From Atherix ibis (Eukaryota > Arthropoda > Insecta > Diptera > Athericidae), in the NCBI GenBank assembly GCA_958298945.1, contig CATQJD010000001.1, forward strand, positions 169,001 through 233,000: a DNA stretch of 64,000 nt, in the 5' to 3' direction. How positions within the stretch are numbered: position 1 is the first letter of the stretch; every line of letters starts with the position of its first letter. Below, piece by piece: positions 10,193 to 22,026 of this stretch. The translations under genes and the position numbers were made by a program. The notes under the pieces are model-generated. The model had not been told where the DNA came from and ran no database searches. It saw nothing but the letters and a program-made list of their open reading frames with translations.

Positions 10193-11492
10193 TTTCCGTA
10201 CTCTGGACAGCTCTTCTGGCTTTTTGGAAGATAGGACATTTCCATCCCCCGGCTGTATGGTTATGCTCCTTGCACGTTGGTGCGTTGTGCCCTTCTTGTC
10301 CGCATCTAAAGCAGGTCTTGCAGCGGTCTACTCTCTTCCTGCAATCAAGAGCTTTGTGGCCAAAATGCCAGCACTTGAAGCATCTACTTGGCGATATTTT
10401 CTATCGGATGCGCACTGTGCCGCAGCCTAATCTGATCTTACCAAGCATCACCGCTTTCCTCGCGTGAACGGCCGGCAGACAGAATACCGCGATCTGCGTC
10501 GAGGCCCAGCTTTTTCTCAGGGGTTTCACCGCATCGGTGGTGAGGTCCTTTAGGTCTAGGATATGATCTTTTAGTAGTATAACTACCTCTTCTATGGTTG
10601 CTCATTCGTCCAGGTCCCTGACTTCTTTTTCCGACTCCGGAATCCTCACCTCTACTGTCGCTTTTTCCTTGAGCGTTTCCCTAATGGTCGCCCGGTAGGT
10701 CTCCATCTCCTTCTCTTCTGTTTTCCCAAACATAATCAGCAGATTGCCTCCTGCCGTCCGTCTGATTTTTTTGACTTTCTCCCCGATGTCTTTCAATGCG
10801 GGGTCTGCCTTCACCTTCTGTATTATGTCGGTGTACGTCGTCTCCTCCTGCGCCTTATGGACCACTAATGCGTTCGGCGGTAGTGTTTTCCTTCGAGCTT
10901 TTGCTGGGATTTCTTTTTCTTCTTCTTTCTTACTCTAGCTTGCTCCCATTGTTGTCCGTCAGGAACTACACCTGCAGTCCTTCCTGACTGTTTAGGCCGA
11001 TCACGCTCCGGATCAGAAGTTAGTTGTGGAGGTATATCCTCCCTCCCGGTGTTATTCTTGCTGGTTTCCCCTCCTATACGGTCGGTTTTTGGGGGCGTCA
11101 TTTCCACGGTGTTTATGCGCCTGTGTGCTTGTTTCACCTTCCGCAGTTGGTTATTAGGTAATAATTACCTTTGCGCATTATCTGGTGTTCCGCTCACCTG
11201 CGCCCAGCTTTTCTGTAGTCGGAGTGGTTTGCGTTTCGTTAGAAACGGTTTGTAATTCCACTCCAAGTCTATCAAACACAGTTTGTATGCTAGCTACCAT
11301 TTGTTTGATCTCCTTATGCACGTTGTGTTTTGGACCAACGAATTCCATGAGCTTTTTTATTAGACAGCCTATCTTCATGTACTGCGGTGTCTCGAGGCGA
11401 AGTCCCAACTTGGGAAGATCTTCACTGCCGCTCTTATGTGGGTGGACCGGTGGTGTCAACCCTCGACCCGAAACTCTGATATTCGGATGCAT
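10193..11492 (-). pseudogene. Broken ORF1 (gag-like) of the R1/LOA-type element
   Basis: This lies directly upstream of the ORF2 start and reads in the same direction. Near 10270-10385 two CX2CX4HX4C zinc knuckles are visible: CFKCWHFGHKALDC and CFRCGQEGHNAPTC. At 10602-10865 a block with YTDIIQKVKADPALKDIG and IRRTAGGNLLIMF matches the conserved middle of R1-type ORF1 proteins. The N-terminal part is spread over 10865-11137 and 11178-11492 in different frames. Order and spacing fit a normal ORF1-ORF2 element. At least two frame changes make it inactive. Confidence 0.75.
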
Positions 11493-13743
11493 GTGTGTAT
11501 GTGTGTTTTTTTTTCTTAATTTACTTATGTATATATATATATTAAATATAATAAAATAAAATAAAATATTGTAAATGTCTTTCTCTTTCTTTTTTTCCCT
11601 CTTTATTTTGATTCATTCACCGCTCATTCATATGTTTATATAAATAAGCAATAAATAAATAGAAAAAAATAAAATAAAATAAAAAATGAAATAAAATAAA
11701 GTAGGAAATAAAAAATTAAAATTGATCTCTATCCAATGAATCCATTCGTTGTGAAGCTATCGAGACAGTTTCTTTGTTCCAACCCAAAATTCAAACAAAG
11801 AAATAACTGCCAATGCACAATCACTAACATCAGCACAGTCAGTCAGAAGCGCGCACGAACACTGCACAACGTCTCTTTGTTGTGTAACAGCAAATGTTGA
11901 TCAATTCACCATCCGTAATACCGCAAATTAATACAACTTTTATGTAATAGTACACTGATATAAATTAATTAAATAAACATCTAAAAATTAAATAGTATTG
12001 TATTTATTTTTCCACATATTCACTTAATAAATTTAATAATTTAATAAATTTATATTCTTTTCAATCTTTATTGATGATGGTACAAACAAGTTCTCGACTG
12101 ACTCTAACGAGTGCGCTTGTACAACTCTCATACTTAAAGGCTAGTATTGTGGGATTGTAGGGGGGTTCTGTAACTTCCTACTATCGCCTTCGCAGTCAAG
12201 CATATCAAGAAATATTCATGTCCGGATTTATTTTTATTCTGGAGACACTAAAGATGTGGATTTTTCTAAAAGGAACGAACGTTGAGTTGAGGAAGTGATA
12301 GATCTAAAACTGGGAAAATTGGGTGAAAACAAAACAAAAAAACAACTGGTTAAAAGAATAAATTTGGATACGTACGTCAAAATATATTTTTCCGGAATGG
12401 TTTTTGCTACTGTAATAGCAGCTTTTGATTCCATAGGAAATACTTCTACATATGTTGTGAGCTCACACTTTATTATCAGGATATATATCGATACAATTTC
12501 AAAGCTTCTGTTAGGAGTGTCTGTATTTTCAAAGATTCCTTTAAATGTTTACTAACTTCATTCTTTGAACAATTTTTGCAATTATTTATATTAATTATAT
12601 ATTATAATTTTCAATTACTTAGAAATGCATCTTTTTATGCCATTGTGTGCCCCGTATAGAGTCGTATGATACTCCCTTATAGGTGGATCATTTCTGCATC
12701 GTCCGTTATTTTTGGTTATGTATTACTTATGTTTGACTCTGTTTTTGACAGCAAAACTGGTCAGTCCGATATTCTTCATAATCTTGAAAGTGGTGTTCAG
12801 GTTTGTCGCAGTTCCAGGATAGCGGAACAGGATTGTTGACCGTTATAACTACTTCCACCCATGGGGCAAGTTTGATGTCCTCAACTCCTGATTACGTATC
12901 TAATGGCAATTCATCATTTAATCTTGCTTACGAACTGCGAGATATAATAATGCAGCTGTTCAATGGCGTCCTTTCGCTGCAATCCGAATTGACCTCTTAC
13001 AGACGGCTACAAACTGGCTCACTCTATTTTCACAAATTTCCACTCTGGAATAATGGTTAATAAACGATTTCTTAGTTTTGTAGCCGGTTCAGCCTACAGG
13101 AACTTCGAAGCGTAACTTGTTTGTGAAGGAACATCGGATAATCTCTCCCTATCGGAACGTATTTCTTGTTCTGGAATAAGGAGATTCTCCACTGAACATG
13201 CTTGCTGCGATCATTCGATAGACCTATGGAAAAGCAGTTCCCCAGCTGCTTGTCATACACGCAAGTCTTCCAAGCCAAAAGATTATTAGTACATTTGATC
13301 GAACGTTATAGCTGCTGCACCACAAAGGGATGTTGGGGTTGAGATAGCGAATTTTTGCGTCTGTTTGTCTCTTTATCGGCTATTGAGTACTTTGGGTGTT
13401 GTGCCCCGATGGGTGATATTGTTGCATAATAACTAGTTTTCGGCACAATGGACAGGTGATATTTTCGTAAAGCCATTTAATCAAACTATTTTATAAAAAG
13501 TCAGCTCGGGTTGGATCGAATGGACCACGTTTGTATTCTAGGAAGTAACAGAATGTAATGACTTATAGCAAACTTTTGTTGGCGGCACGTTGGGCGCCAT
13601 TTGTTGTTTTTGATTTTCATATTGTAGGTAATTAGGTATGCATGCAAAAATATGACCAAAATGCATTTATCGTGGACGCAAAGTCCTAGACGTGGGAGGA
13701 CGCAGAAGACTAGAGGCTCGTAGGGCATTCTTCTCATCTAACA

Positions 13744-13837
13744 ATGCCGAACTATTCCTTAGCCTACGTTCTTTTCACATGTTCGAGACACCAAGGAATA
13801 ACATCTTGGTGTCTCCAGGTTAAATAAATTTCGGCAT
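13744..13837. repeat. Nested inverted repeat
   Basis: The inner stem gagacaccaag/cttggtgtctc (13785-13795 and 13805-13815, 9-base loop) is perfect. It is enclosed by atgccgaa (13744) and ttcggcat (13830). It could be a foldback element end or a degraded MITE. Confidence 0.6.
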
Positions 13838-14765
13838 GGTTTTCTTTTACATTTGACTTCGAAGGCTATAGTGGTATGTTAGAGGGAGAAATAATTTTAA
13901 AAAATTTATAAAATTTAAAATATTTAAGATTAGTTAGTTTTATTTTCTTTTGTGTAAGAAACGAATGTCATAAATTGAAAGGTGAGAGCTATATTAGATG
14001 GATTCGACTCCGTTCTGGCCATTCACAAAACTGCTCTTGGCTCTTCGCTGGCCCATCTGATGATAGAAGTGCCCATTATTTTTCTACGATGTTCTGACTG
14101 GTGCTCAGCCAATAGACGAAGCGGCGATCTGTATGGAGTCAGGAAGGAGGCGAACGTAAAAATTACTCAAAAAGTATATTCCGTATATTTGCAAACTTTT
14201 GTTTCCAATGAAATTAAATATATATATATATATATATGTAACTTATACTTAATATTTATAATACTAACTAAATAAAATAATTTTTTTTTGTTAAAAAAAA
14301 AATGATATATCAAGTCGATTTATCAAAGAAAATGTTTGCCTTGGTTCATGTGTGTACTACGTACAAAAAAACGGCGTGTGTGTGTGTCTATACTTGTATT
14401 CGTTCAAAAATTCATTACAAAAAATTCAAAAACAAACTATTTCAACACATTTTCAAAATTTAATACCCAATTCCGTTTAAAACATTCTTATAATAATAAA
14501 AAAATTTGATTGTCTTTCCATTTTTTTGTTATACATATGAAGATAAAATTTCATTTACAGATAATTATAGAACATTTTTCCAAATTAACATAAATATTAG
14601 TTTAGAAATTGTTCCAATGCATAGAGAGAATATAGCAGAAAAACGCATTTACTGATTAACACTTCATAAATTGATTCATTTTCACTCATTGTACTTTATC
14701 TGGTATTTTTCACTATTTTTAGTAACTGGTGTCTTCAAGGTCCGCCGTCGGCAGCGTCTGTGCAA

Positions 14766-14792
14766 TTTTTAGGCCTGCAGTCGGCCTAAAAA
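14766..14792. repeat. Short perfect hairpin
   Basis: Arms tttttaggcc and ggcctaaaaa flank a 7-base loop. No gene end adjoins it, so I do not call it a terminator. Confidence 0.6.
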
Positions 14793-15049
14793 TAATATAA
14801 ACTTTGCCTTCTCTGAAATACCTGATGTCCGCAGTCTTCAGGTTCACAAGTAACAGGGTCGGCATGTAATACGTCTTGATATTCTGTTTTTAAGTATGAA
14901 CACGAAATTCATTTTTTGTCCGAAAACTCTCTTTGTTTCGGAGGCGATGGTCTCGCCGCTTAACCCAAACTCAGGTTGAGCATTAAGGTATGTGGTGTCT
15001 ATACCGATGAAAATGCAAGTTATAAATGAACTCTTCAAAAAAAGTCGAT

Positions 15050-15595
15050 CTCATAGGCTGTGTTACCAGGCCGATCTTCTAATACATACCAATAAAGCAG
15101 ACTGAATATCATTATAAATTTCTTTATTTAAATATGTGAGATTCTTTTTAGCCACGTTGACTGTCTCATCTTAATTCTGATGATCTCCAGAAAATCTGGA
15201 GTATTTATACACGTACAAATAACTTCGAACACAAATTATCCCATGAATGATTAGTGCACGATTGTACTTATCTATATGCTATATGGAAATATATCATTTT
15301 GAAACAAACATAATTCCGAATTCTAACGTAATTATCATAAAGAGTTCTATCGTAATCGTCTCACTTGAAACCACAAACCTTTTGTGAGTAAAATTAGACT
15401 GAAAAAATTCACTTGTTATCAGTTTTCCCATAACACATTTACACTCGTACCATATGAGAACAGATAGAAGGAATATATTCTTGAATATAATTTATATTTC
15501 AAGTGTGGGTGTTGTAATATTTCATTCATAATCGTCAACATGTATGTTGACGGTCATGATTATAAATTTAATGGGTTGGCATCAACTAGTCATTA
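15050..15595 (-). mobile_element. Solo LTR of a gypsy-like element
   Basis: Read on the minus strand, this begins near agttgatgccaaccc, contains the palindrome cgtcaacatacatgttgacg, has a tataaatactcc TATA-like box near 15205 and an aataaag signal near 15125, and runs to about 15050. Its first half matches 59131-59400 on the plus strand (same palindrome, attccttctatct, caagtgagacgattac, tttccatat), where it precedes gypsy gag sequence. No internal region adjoins it, so it is probably a solo LTR. Its ends are approximate. Confidence 0.6.
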
Positions 15596-15795
15596 ATAGT
15601 AAACACCATATTTTTACTTTCGCTTAAGCAAACAAATATGTGGGAATTATTTGAATATTAGTACAGCATTTTAATTTTTAATTATATAGAATATTTCGTT
15701 TAAAATATAATTTTCAATTATATAGAATATTTCGTTTAACATGCTATAAAACAAAAGTCACTTCGAAACCAATGTATATTTTTATTGTACAATAC

Positions 15796-16590
15796 GGGAT
15801 CTGCTCAAAAAGTATCGCGAATTTTGAATTTCCGCGGGTTACGTATATTCGATTTTAGATTTTTTGTTGCCGTTATGTTGGTACTCATGTCAAGTTCGTT
15901 AGTACTCATGTTGGTACTCATGACAAGTTCGGTCATTTTGAATGTTCAGGTAATTTTTGGCAGCTGCTTTGCTTGCATGTGGTTTGGCTCGTCTTCGATT
16001 TTTGGCCGTTCCAAAAAATGGATCACAGAATCTGTTTCAGGAACAAGAAAAAGTCACAGGAGGGCAGATCTGGGGAATACGGTGGCTGCGGCATTATTAG
16101 TGCATTGTTTTTGGCCAAAAATTCGCGCACAAGCAACGATGCGTGAGCAGGGGCGTTATCATGGTGCAAAACCCAATTTTTGTTCTTACACAAATTTCTG
16201 GCGGATTGCTTCGCGCAACTTGTGCATAACTTGCAGGTAATATTCCTTATTGGCCGTTCTATCCTGTGGCAAGAACTCATGATGCACCACGGCCCTGCAA
16301 TCGAAGGAAACTGTAAGCAAAAGCTTCATATTCGACCGAACTTGCCGCACTTTTTTCGGTTTTTGGCTCATGCGGCAGCTTCCATTGGGATGATTGAGCT
16401 TCGGTTTCCACGTTATAACCATAAACCCACGATTCGTCACCAGTTATGGCCATCTGGAGCAAATTTGGGTCGTCGCGGGCAGAGTCCAACAGCTCCTTAG
16501 CAATGTTAATGTGATGCTGTTTTTGGTCGAAACTGGGCAAAAATCGAAGACAAGCCAAAACACGTGCAAGCAAAGCAGCTGTCACGTTTA
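15796..16590 (-). pseudogene. Rearranged mariner transposase relic
   Basis: Cut-and-paste transposase of the Tc1/mariner superfamily. Minus-strand frames give ITGDESWVYGYNVETEAQ (first catalytic Asp), then VVHHEFLPQDRTANKEYYLQ, then LHHDNAPAHASLLVREFL (second Asp) and PQPPYSPDLPSCDFFLFL (third Asp). The third aspartate block is at about 16030. Three overlapping frames (16277-16585, 16186-16440, 16023-16280) show at least two frameshifts. The N-terminal DNA-binding half is missing. An inverted 45-bp copy of the right edge sits at the left, so the copy has been rearranged as well as frameshifted. Confidence 0.85.
15961..16581. repeat. 45-bp inverted repeat flanking the mariner fragment
   Basis: Left arm 15961-16005 (cagctgctttgcttgca then a block ending gtcttcgatttttg) recurs inverted at 16537-16581 with a few mismatches. 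One arm is the natural mariner sequence and the other must be an inverted copy. Confidence 0.75.
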
Positions 16591-16592
16591 TC

Positions 16593-16783
16593 TTAAGGAA
16601 TAAAAGATGCGTTTAATTTGAATTAAAAATTTATTCTAAACTTTTATCAAAATTCATTAGTATTCATACAAATTTCTAATTATCAGTAATGCTAAAGTAC
16701 ATGGCAAAATTCCTAGTACATAAGGAGAAGTGCATTTCGACGCACTTGTGCATCGATATGTATTCATGGGAATAAATTACGGC
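16593..16783. repeat. 190-bp direct repeat, copy A
   Basis: Begins cttaaggaataaaagatgc and ends near gggaataaattacggca. It is nearly identical to 21286-21473 in the same orientation. It codes for nothing. It may be an LTR, a MITE or a dispersed satellite unit. Confidence 0.75.
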
Positions 16784-17527
16784 AATAAATAAATTATGAG
16801 CGACTACACGACTTCTCGGTATGAAATAATTTTTCATGCATCTAGGTCTGGTGGTTGCCCTCAAAGATTTGAATTCCTATATGTCCGACTTTTACCTTGT
16901 AACAAAATTATCTAACAACATCCACCGTGATGGAGTGGTGTGTCGCTTCACGTTAAAAATACGAGAGTTGGTTCTTGCTAGCTACTCATCTAGATGTATC
17001 ATGGTTATTCTTCTTTAAAATGTCATAATTTCCAATCCTGGGCAATTCCTATCTTCATCATAGTTCATGATTGGGACTCAGTAATGCGGGACCATAAATT
17101 TTATATATGTATAAATATAAAATAAAATTTTTTAAACAATATTAAATTTATTTTGATATAAATTAATACATATTATTATAAATTATAACTAATATTCAAA
17201 CTGCATTTTAGGCATGCAAAAATTGCATCTAACCAAAATTATTTTTTCATAAAATTTTTATAGATATAGGATACCATTCCCTACATAAATTTGTTATACA
17301 TCGGCGAATGATCGACAATTTTTTTTATAGGGTTTAATTTCCTCTTCTAGTTGATTACATTTTCTTTTTATAAGGTTTCATTCCCTCTTCAAGTTTTATT
17401 ATATTTCCTATTTATCGGGTTACATTTCTTATCCGATAAATAGGGAGGGTAATTTTAATTTTTTTTCAATACTCCGCTTTTATAACTTTATTTTCCTATC
17501 CGAAATCGAATAGGAAAGTGATTTATC
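16784..17527. other. Noncoding AT-rich stretch with hairpins and a degenerate tandem repeat
   Basis: Around 17320-17430 an approximately 44-bp unit (tataaggtttcattccctcttc-like) is repeated two to three times. It is followed by a 12-bp stem hairpin, cctatttatcgg/ccgataaatagg, at 17407-17444, and a second stem around 17495-17520 (tttcctat/ataggaaa). No gene is seen. Confidence 0.5.
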
Positions 17528-18600
17528 ATGTTTTGTTGTGTTGTATTAATACCGAGCCATATCTTATGCAAGATCAGCATTGGCTACATAACGTGTGTCT
17601 GCTTAAATGGTTTCAGGAAAACCACCTGTCTATTACGTCGAAAAACAATGTCTATGGAGAAATGCTTTCACTACTTGGGAACTAAACCAAAAACTTATAA
17701 TACCAGACAAAGGGCTAAATAAACCCAAAAAACTACTACACCGGCTTCGTCATTATCGCCGCTTAGATCAGGAATTAAAACAAACAACCGTCAAAGGCAC
17801 GATCCTTTCGATTTGGAAGATCTGAGCGTGGAACTGGCAGAGGCTGCGACTCCTCCATTCCAATCAATCGGAGTCATCTGAACATCACTCAAATTCCTAT
17901 CAAGGATCAATTTCAGTTAGAGGAAGAGCATCTAATTATCACCATAACAATAAAAATCCAGCGGAAACCAGACAATCGGAACCACTTCCGGACCAACATC
18001 ATTTGAGTCAACGACCAATCATAACCAACACAACCAATGTGGTTATGTGGCAGGCTGACGGCAATCACCCAGTCCCATTAAAAACGGGACAATAAATTAC
18101 GATAGAAATAATAGGCGTCTTCATGTGGACGAATTCATTTCATGTGTAAATTCGTATAATTGTACGGGTCGATTAATCACCCACTATAAGAAGTGTTGGG
18201 ACTACATAGGGTGGAGATCTTGCAGCAACGTCGGTATTACGTGGTCCAAACAGAGGTCCGAACAAATTCATATATACAATTTTCACAGGCCAACTGTCGC
18301 AGATACCAAGTGGATGGAACTGTGGCAAGCCGGTCGCACCGATAAACAAGCCTTCGAAGCATTCGAACCGATAAAAAGCCTTTTACTATGATGGAACTGT
18401 GGCAAACACGGACGGTATTTCCAGCATTGCGAAGAATAGCCGCGGTGTTCAAGATGCTCGTCGGAAAATCTAAGAAGGATCGAGAATAACAACACAACCT
18501 CCTGATCCAATTACTGACATGCTCCAACAAGCAACAGAACGACGACTTGTCCATACGATCTGATCTCGATGCCAACCACCACGAACCAACAAGAGAGTCA
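17528..18600 (+). pseudogene. Probable ORF1/gag relic of a retrotransposon (low certainty)
   Basis: Balanced base composition inside AT-rich DNA. Short plus-strand frames include GKPPVYYVEKQCLW near 17610 and, near 18395-18470, NCGKHGRYFQHCEE then a stop, then PRCSRC, which looks like a decayed zinc-knuckle pair. The phrase ggaactgtggcaa is repeated at 18318 and 18391. Its place upstream of the Jockey-like RT relic at 20.1 kb, in the same direction, suggests an ORF1, but the frame is broken many times and I cannot name the family. Confidence 0.35.
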
Positions 18601-20088
18601 CTCCAATCCGATTAAAAACTTTTCCATTTTTCTAACCCCACTTTGCTAAATAAACTCTCAGTAAAATTAGTTTCCGACTCGAATAGACCAGTGCACAAAA
18701 ATCTAGATCCTTTTTAAGACTCAGTTTAATCCCATTTTACCTCCACCCTCCACCACCCCCTCCACACCTTACATAGGCTTAGATTTAAATGTCGTAAACG
18801 ATGTAACCCGAAATGGTATATTTTTTTGGTGTTTTCGTGCACGTAAGACTATATTAAGACAACGTAGTACACCTGCGTCCAGTTTAACTTCCAAGACTAT
18901 TCACGGATCACCAACACTTCTTCCTCCCACTTAGCCTGTTATCAAACCGATCGGCTTAACACTCTGTTCTTGACTGCTCGATCATCGGATCTCATGCTAC
19001 GTTCCTCGTATTGCGATTCAGCATGCTGAATTATAATACCAGGGCTCCTCAACAACTAGTAAAGAATTAGTTGTTAAGCAGAAATTTCCATCATTTTCTC
19101 TTGGTATTTTTATTTTTATTTTCACAGTGAGTTTTTAATTAAATTTTCTTTGTTATAATTTCAATTATTTTTAATTTTATTTTTTACAAGATTGATTATA
19201 ACACGAATTCTTTAAATTATTTTCTGTTATATTATTTTTCCTTTTTTTTAATAGAAAAACATTGAAAATTTAAAAATGCATCTATTTTGACGGGATAAAC
19301 AAAACACATCTCGAAGAGAAAATGTTTTTCTTTAGTTTCATTCCCCTCCGAGTACCGATTGTCACACTCTTCTAAAAAATTGAGAATCCTCATCCATTAC
19401 CCTTTCCATATCGTCATCATCTTCAGCCGCAAACATAGTTTTAATAAAAATTTTCACAGCACTTTAAGAAGTATAGAACAGAAAAAGTGATAAGATGGTG
19501 TGTACATAGAGAAAATGAATAATCTCAAACACCAAAATTATTTTTATTTTGTACAAATAGAAATTCCTACCTACAAAAATAAAACCAGATTATATAGTTA
19601 CGTTTTTTTATATAATTGTGATCGGATCATGTACTTACAAATGAAATAAAACTAACCAGAACGAAAACAACTAATAACAAAACTTCTATTTGTCCATTAG
19701 AAAATTCTCCGATTTTAAAACATTACATCCTAGACTTATATTGTAAATAGGAAAGTTAATTGGGATATTTTTAGACAGAACTTAGATCAACATATTAATT
19801 GTAATGACTTAACTGTTTACATACAAAACTCAATCACCAACGCTAATATAACTCACAAATTAACAATAATGTGCCACAGAAAATTGTAGCTTGATTGGCG
19901 ACAAATATCGAGGCACGGCCTGGCCCAGTGGCAACATTTAAGGATGCCTAGTGGCAAAAAAAAACCAGCAACAACGAACAATTTATTGAGTACACCGAAT
20001 CACTGATAATTATTAAGTCAATCTTGACAGCTACCTGACAAATACATAGGCACAAAAAAGCTCTACATCGACTAAACCTGGGCAACAA
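18601..20088. other. No recognised gene
   Basis: 18601-19060 has balanced composition and might be a TE untranslated region or the missing endonuclease part of the neighbouring relic, but no motif is readable. 19080-19850 is AT-rich low complexity. Confidence 0.4.
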
Positions 20089-20725
20089 TGGACAAACAGA
20101 AAGCCAACACATTTGTGAAACATTTTGCAAATACCTTTACCGGTTTTTGGAAATTACGTCCTAAATTCTTTGATCCCTCCGAAGTGAAGTCCACAATAGA
20201 TCATCTATCCAACAAAAAAGCCACAGGATATGACCTCATAACTTCGGATTACCTATATTTATAATAGTATCCTCCGCACGTCGTTTTTTCCTTCACTTTG
20301 GAAGTAGCCATCATCAAAATGATCACAACACCCAACAAACCCAAAAACATTCCTACCTCAAAAATCCTTGAAAAATTAATCCTAAAACGTCTTTATCCTA
20401 TTATTTAGGAAGTTTGGATTTAAGCTAAATAAACTTTCGGGCAGTGTCATTCTATATTCGATTACATAGTGTTCGCTAGAGTGAATGGAATACTGCCCAG
20501 GCGTATTTCTTGACATTTCGCACGCTTTCGACCGTTTATACATGCTGGATTACTTTAAAATTGCAGCGAGTCCTATCCTCTGCTTATTTACATATCCTCA
20601 AATCCTATCTCTCAGACTGATATTTTTAGGTAGCTGAAAGCATAGAGCATTCTGACACTTATCCTAGGCCCAATTCTTTACAATTTTTACACACATGATA
20701 TTCTTTGTGTGATATCTTTATTGCA
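20089..20725 (+). pseudogene. Jockey-like reverse transcriptase relic
   Basis: A plus-strand frame from 20089 gives KANTFVKHFANTFTG, then EVKSTIDHLSNKKATGYD and LITSDYL before a stop. This aligns with HKANAIAEHLVQTFTP and KNKAPGYDLITSNIL in the 54.6-kb element. Further on, in shifted frames, echoes of the EYCPGVFLDISQAFDR block (about 20485-20540) and of LSSTYFLVLRSFLS (about 20565-20620) can be read. It is clearly the same superfamily, much older, with several frameshifts and a large internal deletion. Confidence 0.7.
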
Positions 20726-22026
20726 ATAGGTCAAAACTAATAAGAAGGAAATTATTGCTGTACAACACGGTACTGAAACCGATACGGTCATAGACTCAAG
20801 CTTTAGGGTTCGACTAAGCATTCCACATCCCTTCGAACCCAAAGTTTACAATCGAATCCTTCGAAAAATTGGCAACACTACTTTTTATGTGAAAAACATT
20901 GTTATCACTCGTAGATAAATTTCCCATTCATTTGTGTAAACGGTACATGTCAACCGGACAATGTAAACTTAACTAAATGAAAACGCATGTGCGAAAAAAA
21001 TGAAAGATTCTGCGTCAGATTACCAACTATATCAAAAATATCAACGACCTTCAGATAACAATTACAAAAAAAATTTAGTTGGTCCATTGTTGATAATTCC
21101 AGTCTCTTGTTGATTTACATGATTACAATAATGAAATAAAAACTTAAAAAAGCTCTAATCAAACTATTAGTTGTAATGTTGGACGGGTGCAATGATTTTT
21201 ATAGAGAAGTTGTTTTTTTTTTAAAATTAACTTTACGATAATTTTTCGCAAATCCATTGCTTAACCCAAAGTTAGGTTGGTACTTAAGGAATAAAAGATG
21301 CATTTCATTTGAATAACAAATTTATTCTAAACTTCTATCAAAATTCATTAGTATTCATACAAATTTCTAATTATCAGAAATTCTAAAGTACATAACAAAA
21401 TTCCTAGTACATAAGAAGTGCATATCGACGCACTTGTGCATCGATATGTATTTATGGGAATAAATTACGGCAAGTACTCGTAATTCGTATTATAAGAAAA
21501 TGAAACTTTACGAAATACAAATGGTGAGAAATTTGTTTTCTGAGTAGCGAAAATTACTTGAATAGCAATAGTCCTTGAAGGTATTCAGATTTAAAGCGTA
21601 GTAACAACTCAATCGCAATTCTAAAGATAAGTTGACGTTAGTCCCCTATCACTATATAGAATCATAGCTTTAAAATAAAAATAATAATCCAAATAAATGT
21701 TCATAAAATAATAATCCAAATTTTCAAATGAATTAAAATAATTTTCTTGAAACTAGTATACGGAAAAACCTAGCACCTTTTCTAACTCCGATGAAGATTG
21801 CAAATAAACTTCTTCCTTAATACATTATTTTCCATTTTGTTTTTATTTTTACGATGCTCTCAATTATAGTTCAATGCTAATATAAAAAAATGTAATATGT
21901 GTTACAAATAAAAGTTTATTGGTTAAGAAACTAAATGCAACATTCTATTTTTAGTTACAATTTTAAAGATGATGCAATAATTGAAAATATTTATATTTAA
22001 TAACAAATATGCATTAGTTTTATAAG
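20726..22026. other. Noncoding sequence downstream of AP-1mu
   Basis: AT-rich. It contains direct repeat copy B (21286-21473). The 3' UTR of AP-1mu should lie in the right-hand part on the minus strand, up to the stop at 22027. I cannot fix its polyadenylation site among many AT-rich candidates. Near 21270 ttaggttggt resembles a mariner end, but no partner was found. Confidence 0.5.
21286..21473. repeat. 190-bp direct repeat, copy B
   Basis: Same orientation as 16593-16783, with only scattered substitutions and a few short indels. Both copies begin exactly at cttaaggaataa, with unrelated flanks on the left. Confidence 0.75.

Larger units (their letters stand above)
11493..15049. other. AT-rich intergenic stretch with no recognised gene
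   Basis: Contents seen: ATAAA-type low complexity (11510-11720), a short TA run near 11532 and another near 14217-14237, hairpins at 13785-13815 and 14766-14792, and a palindrome-flanked block at 13744-13837. Two patches of more balanced composition, 12795-13280 and 13980-14190, have short open frames that I cannot assign. They look like old TE debris. Confidence 0.5.

Noticed and set aside
13785..13815. Transcription terminator
   Set aside because: A hairpin alone in a eukaryotic intergenic region does not support this call.
20726..22026. Mariner end near 21270 (ttaggttggt)
   Set aside because: No partner terminal repeat and no transposase next to it; ten bases are too few.
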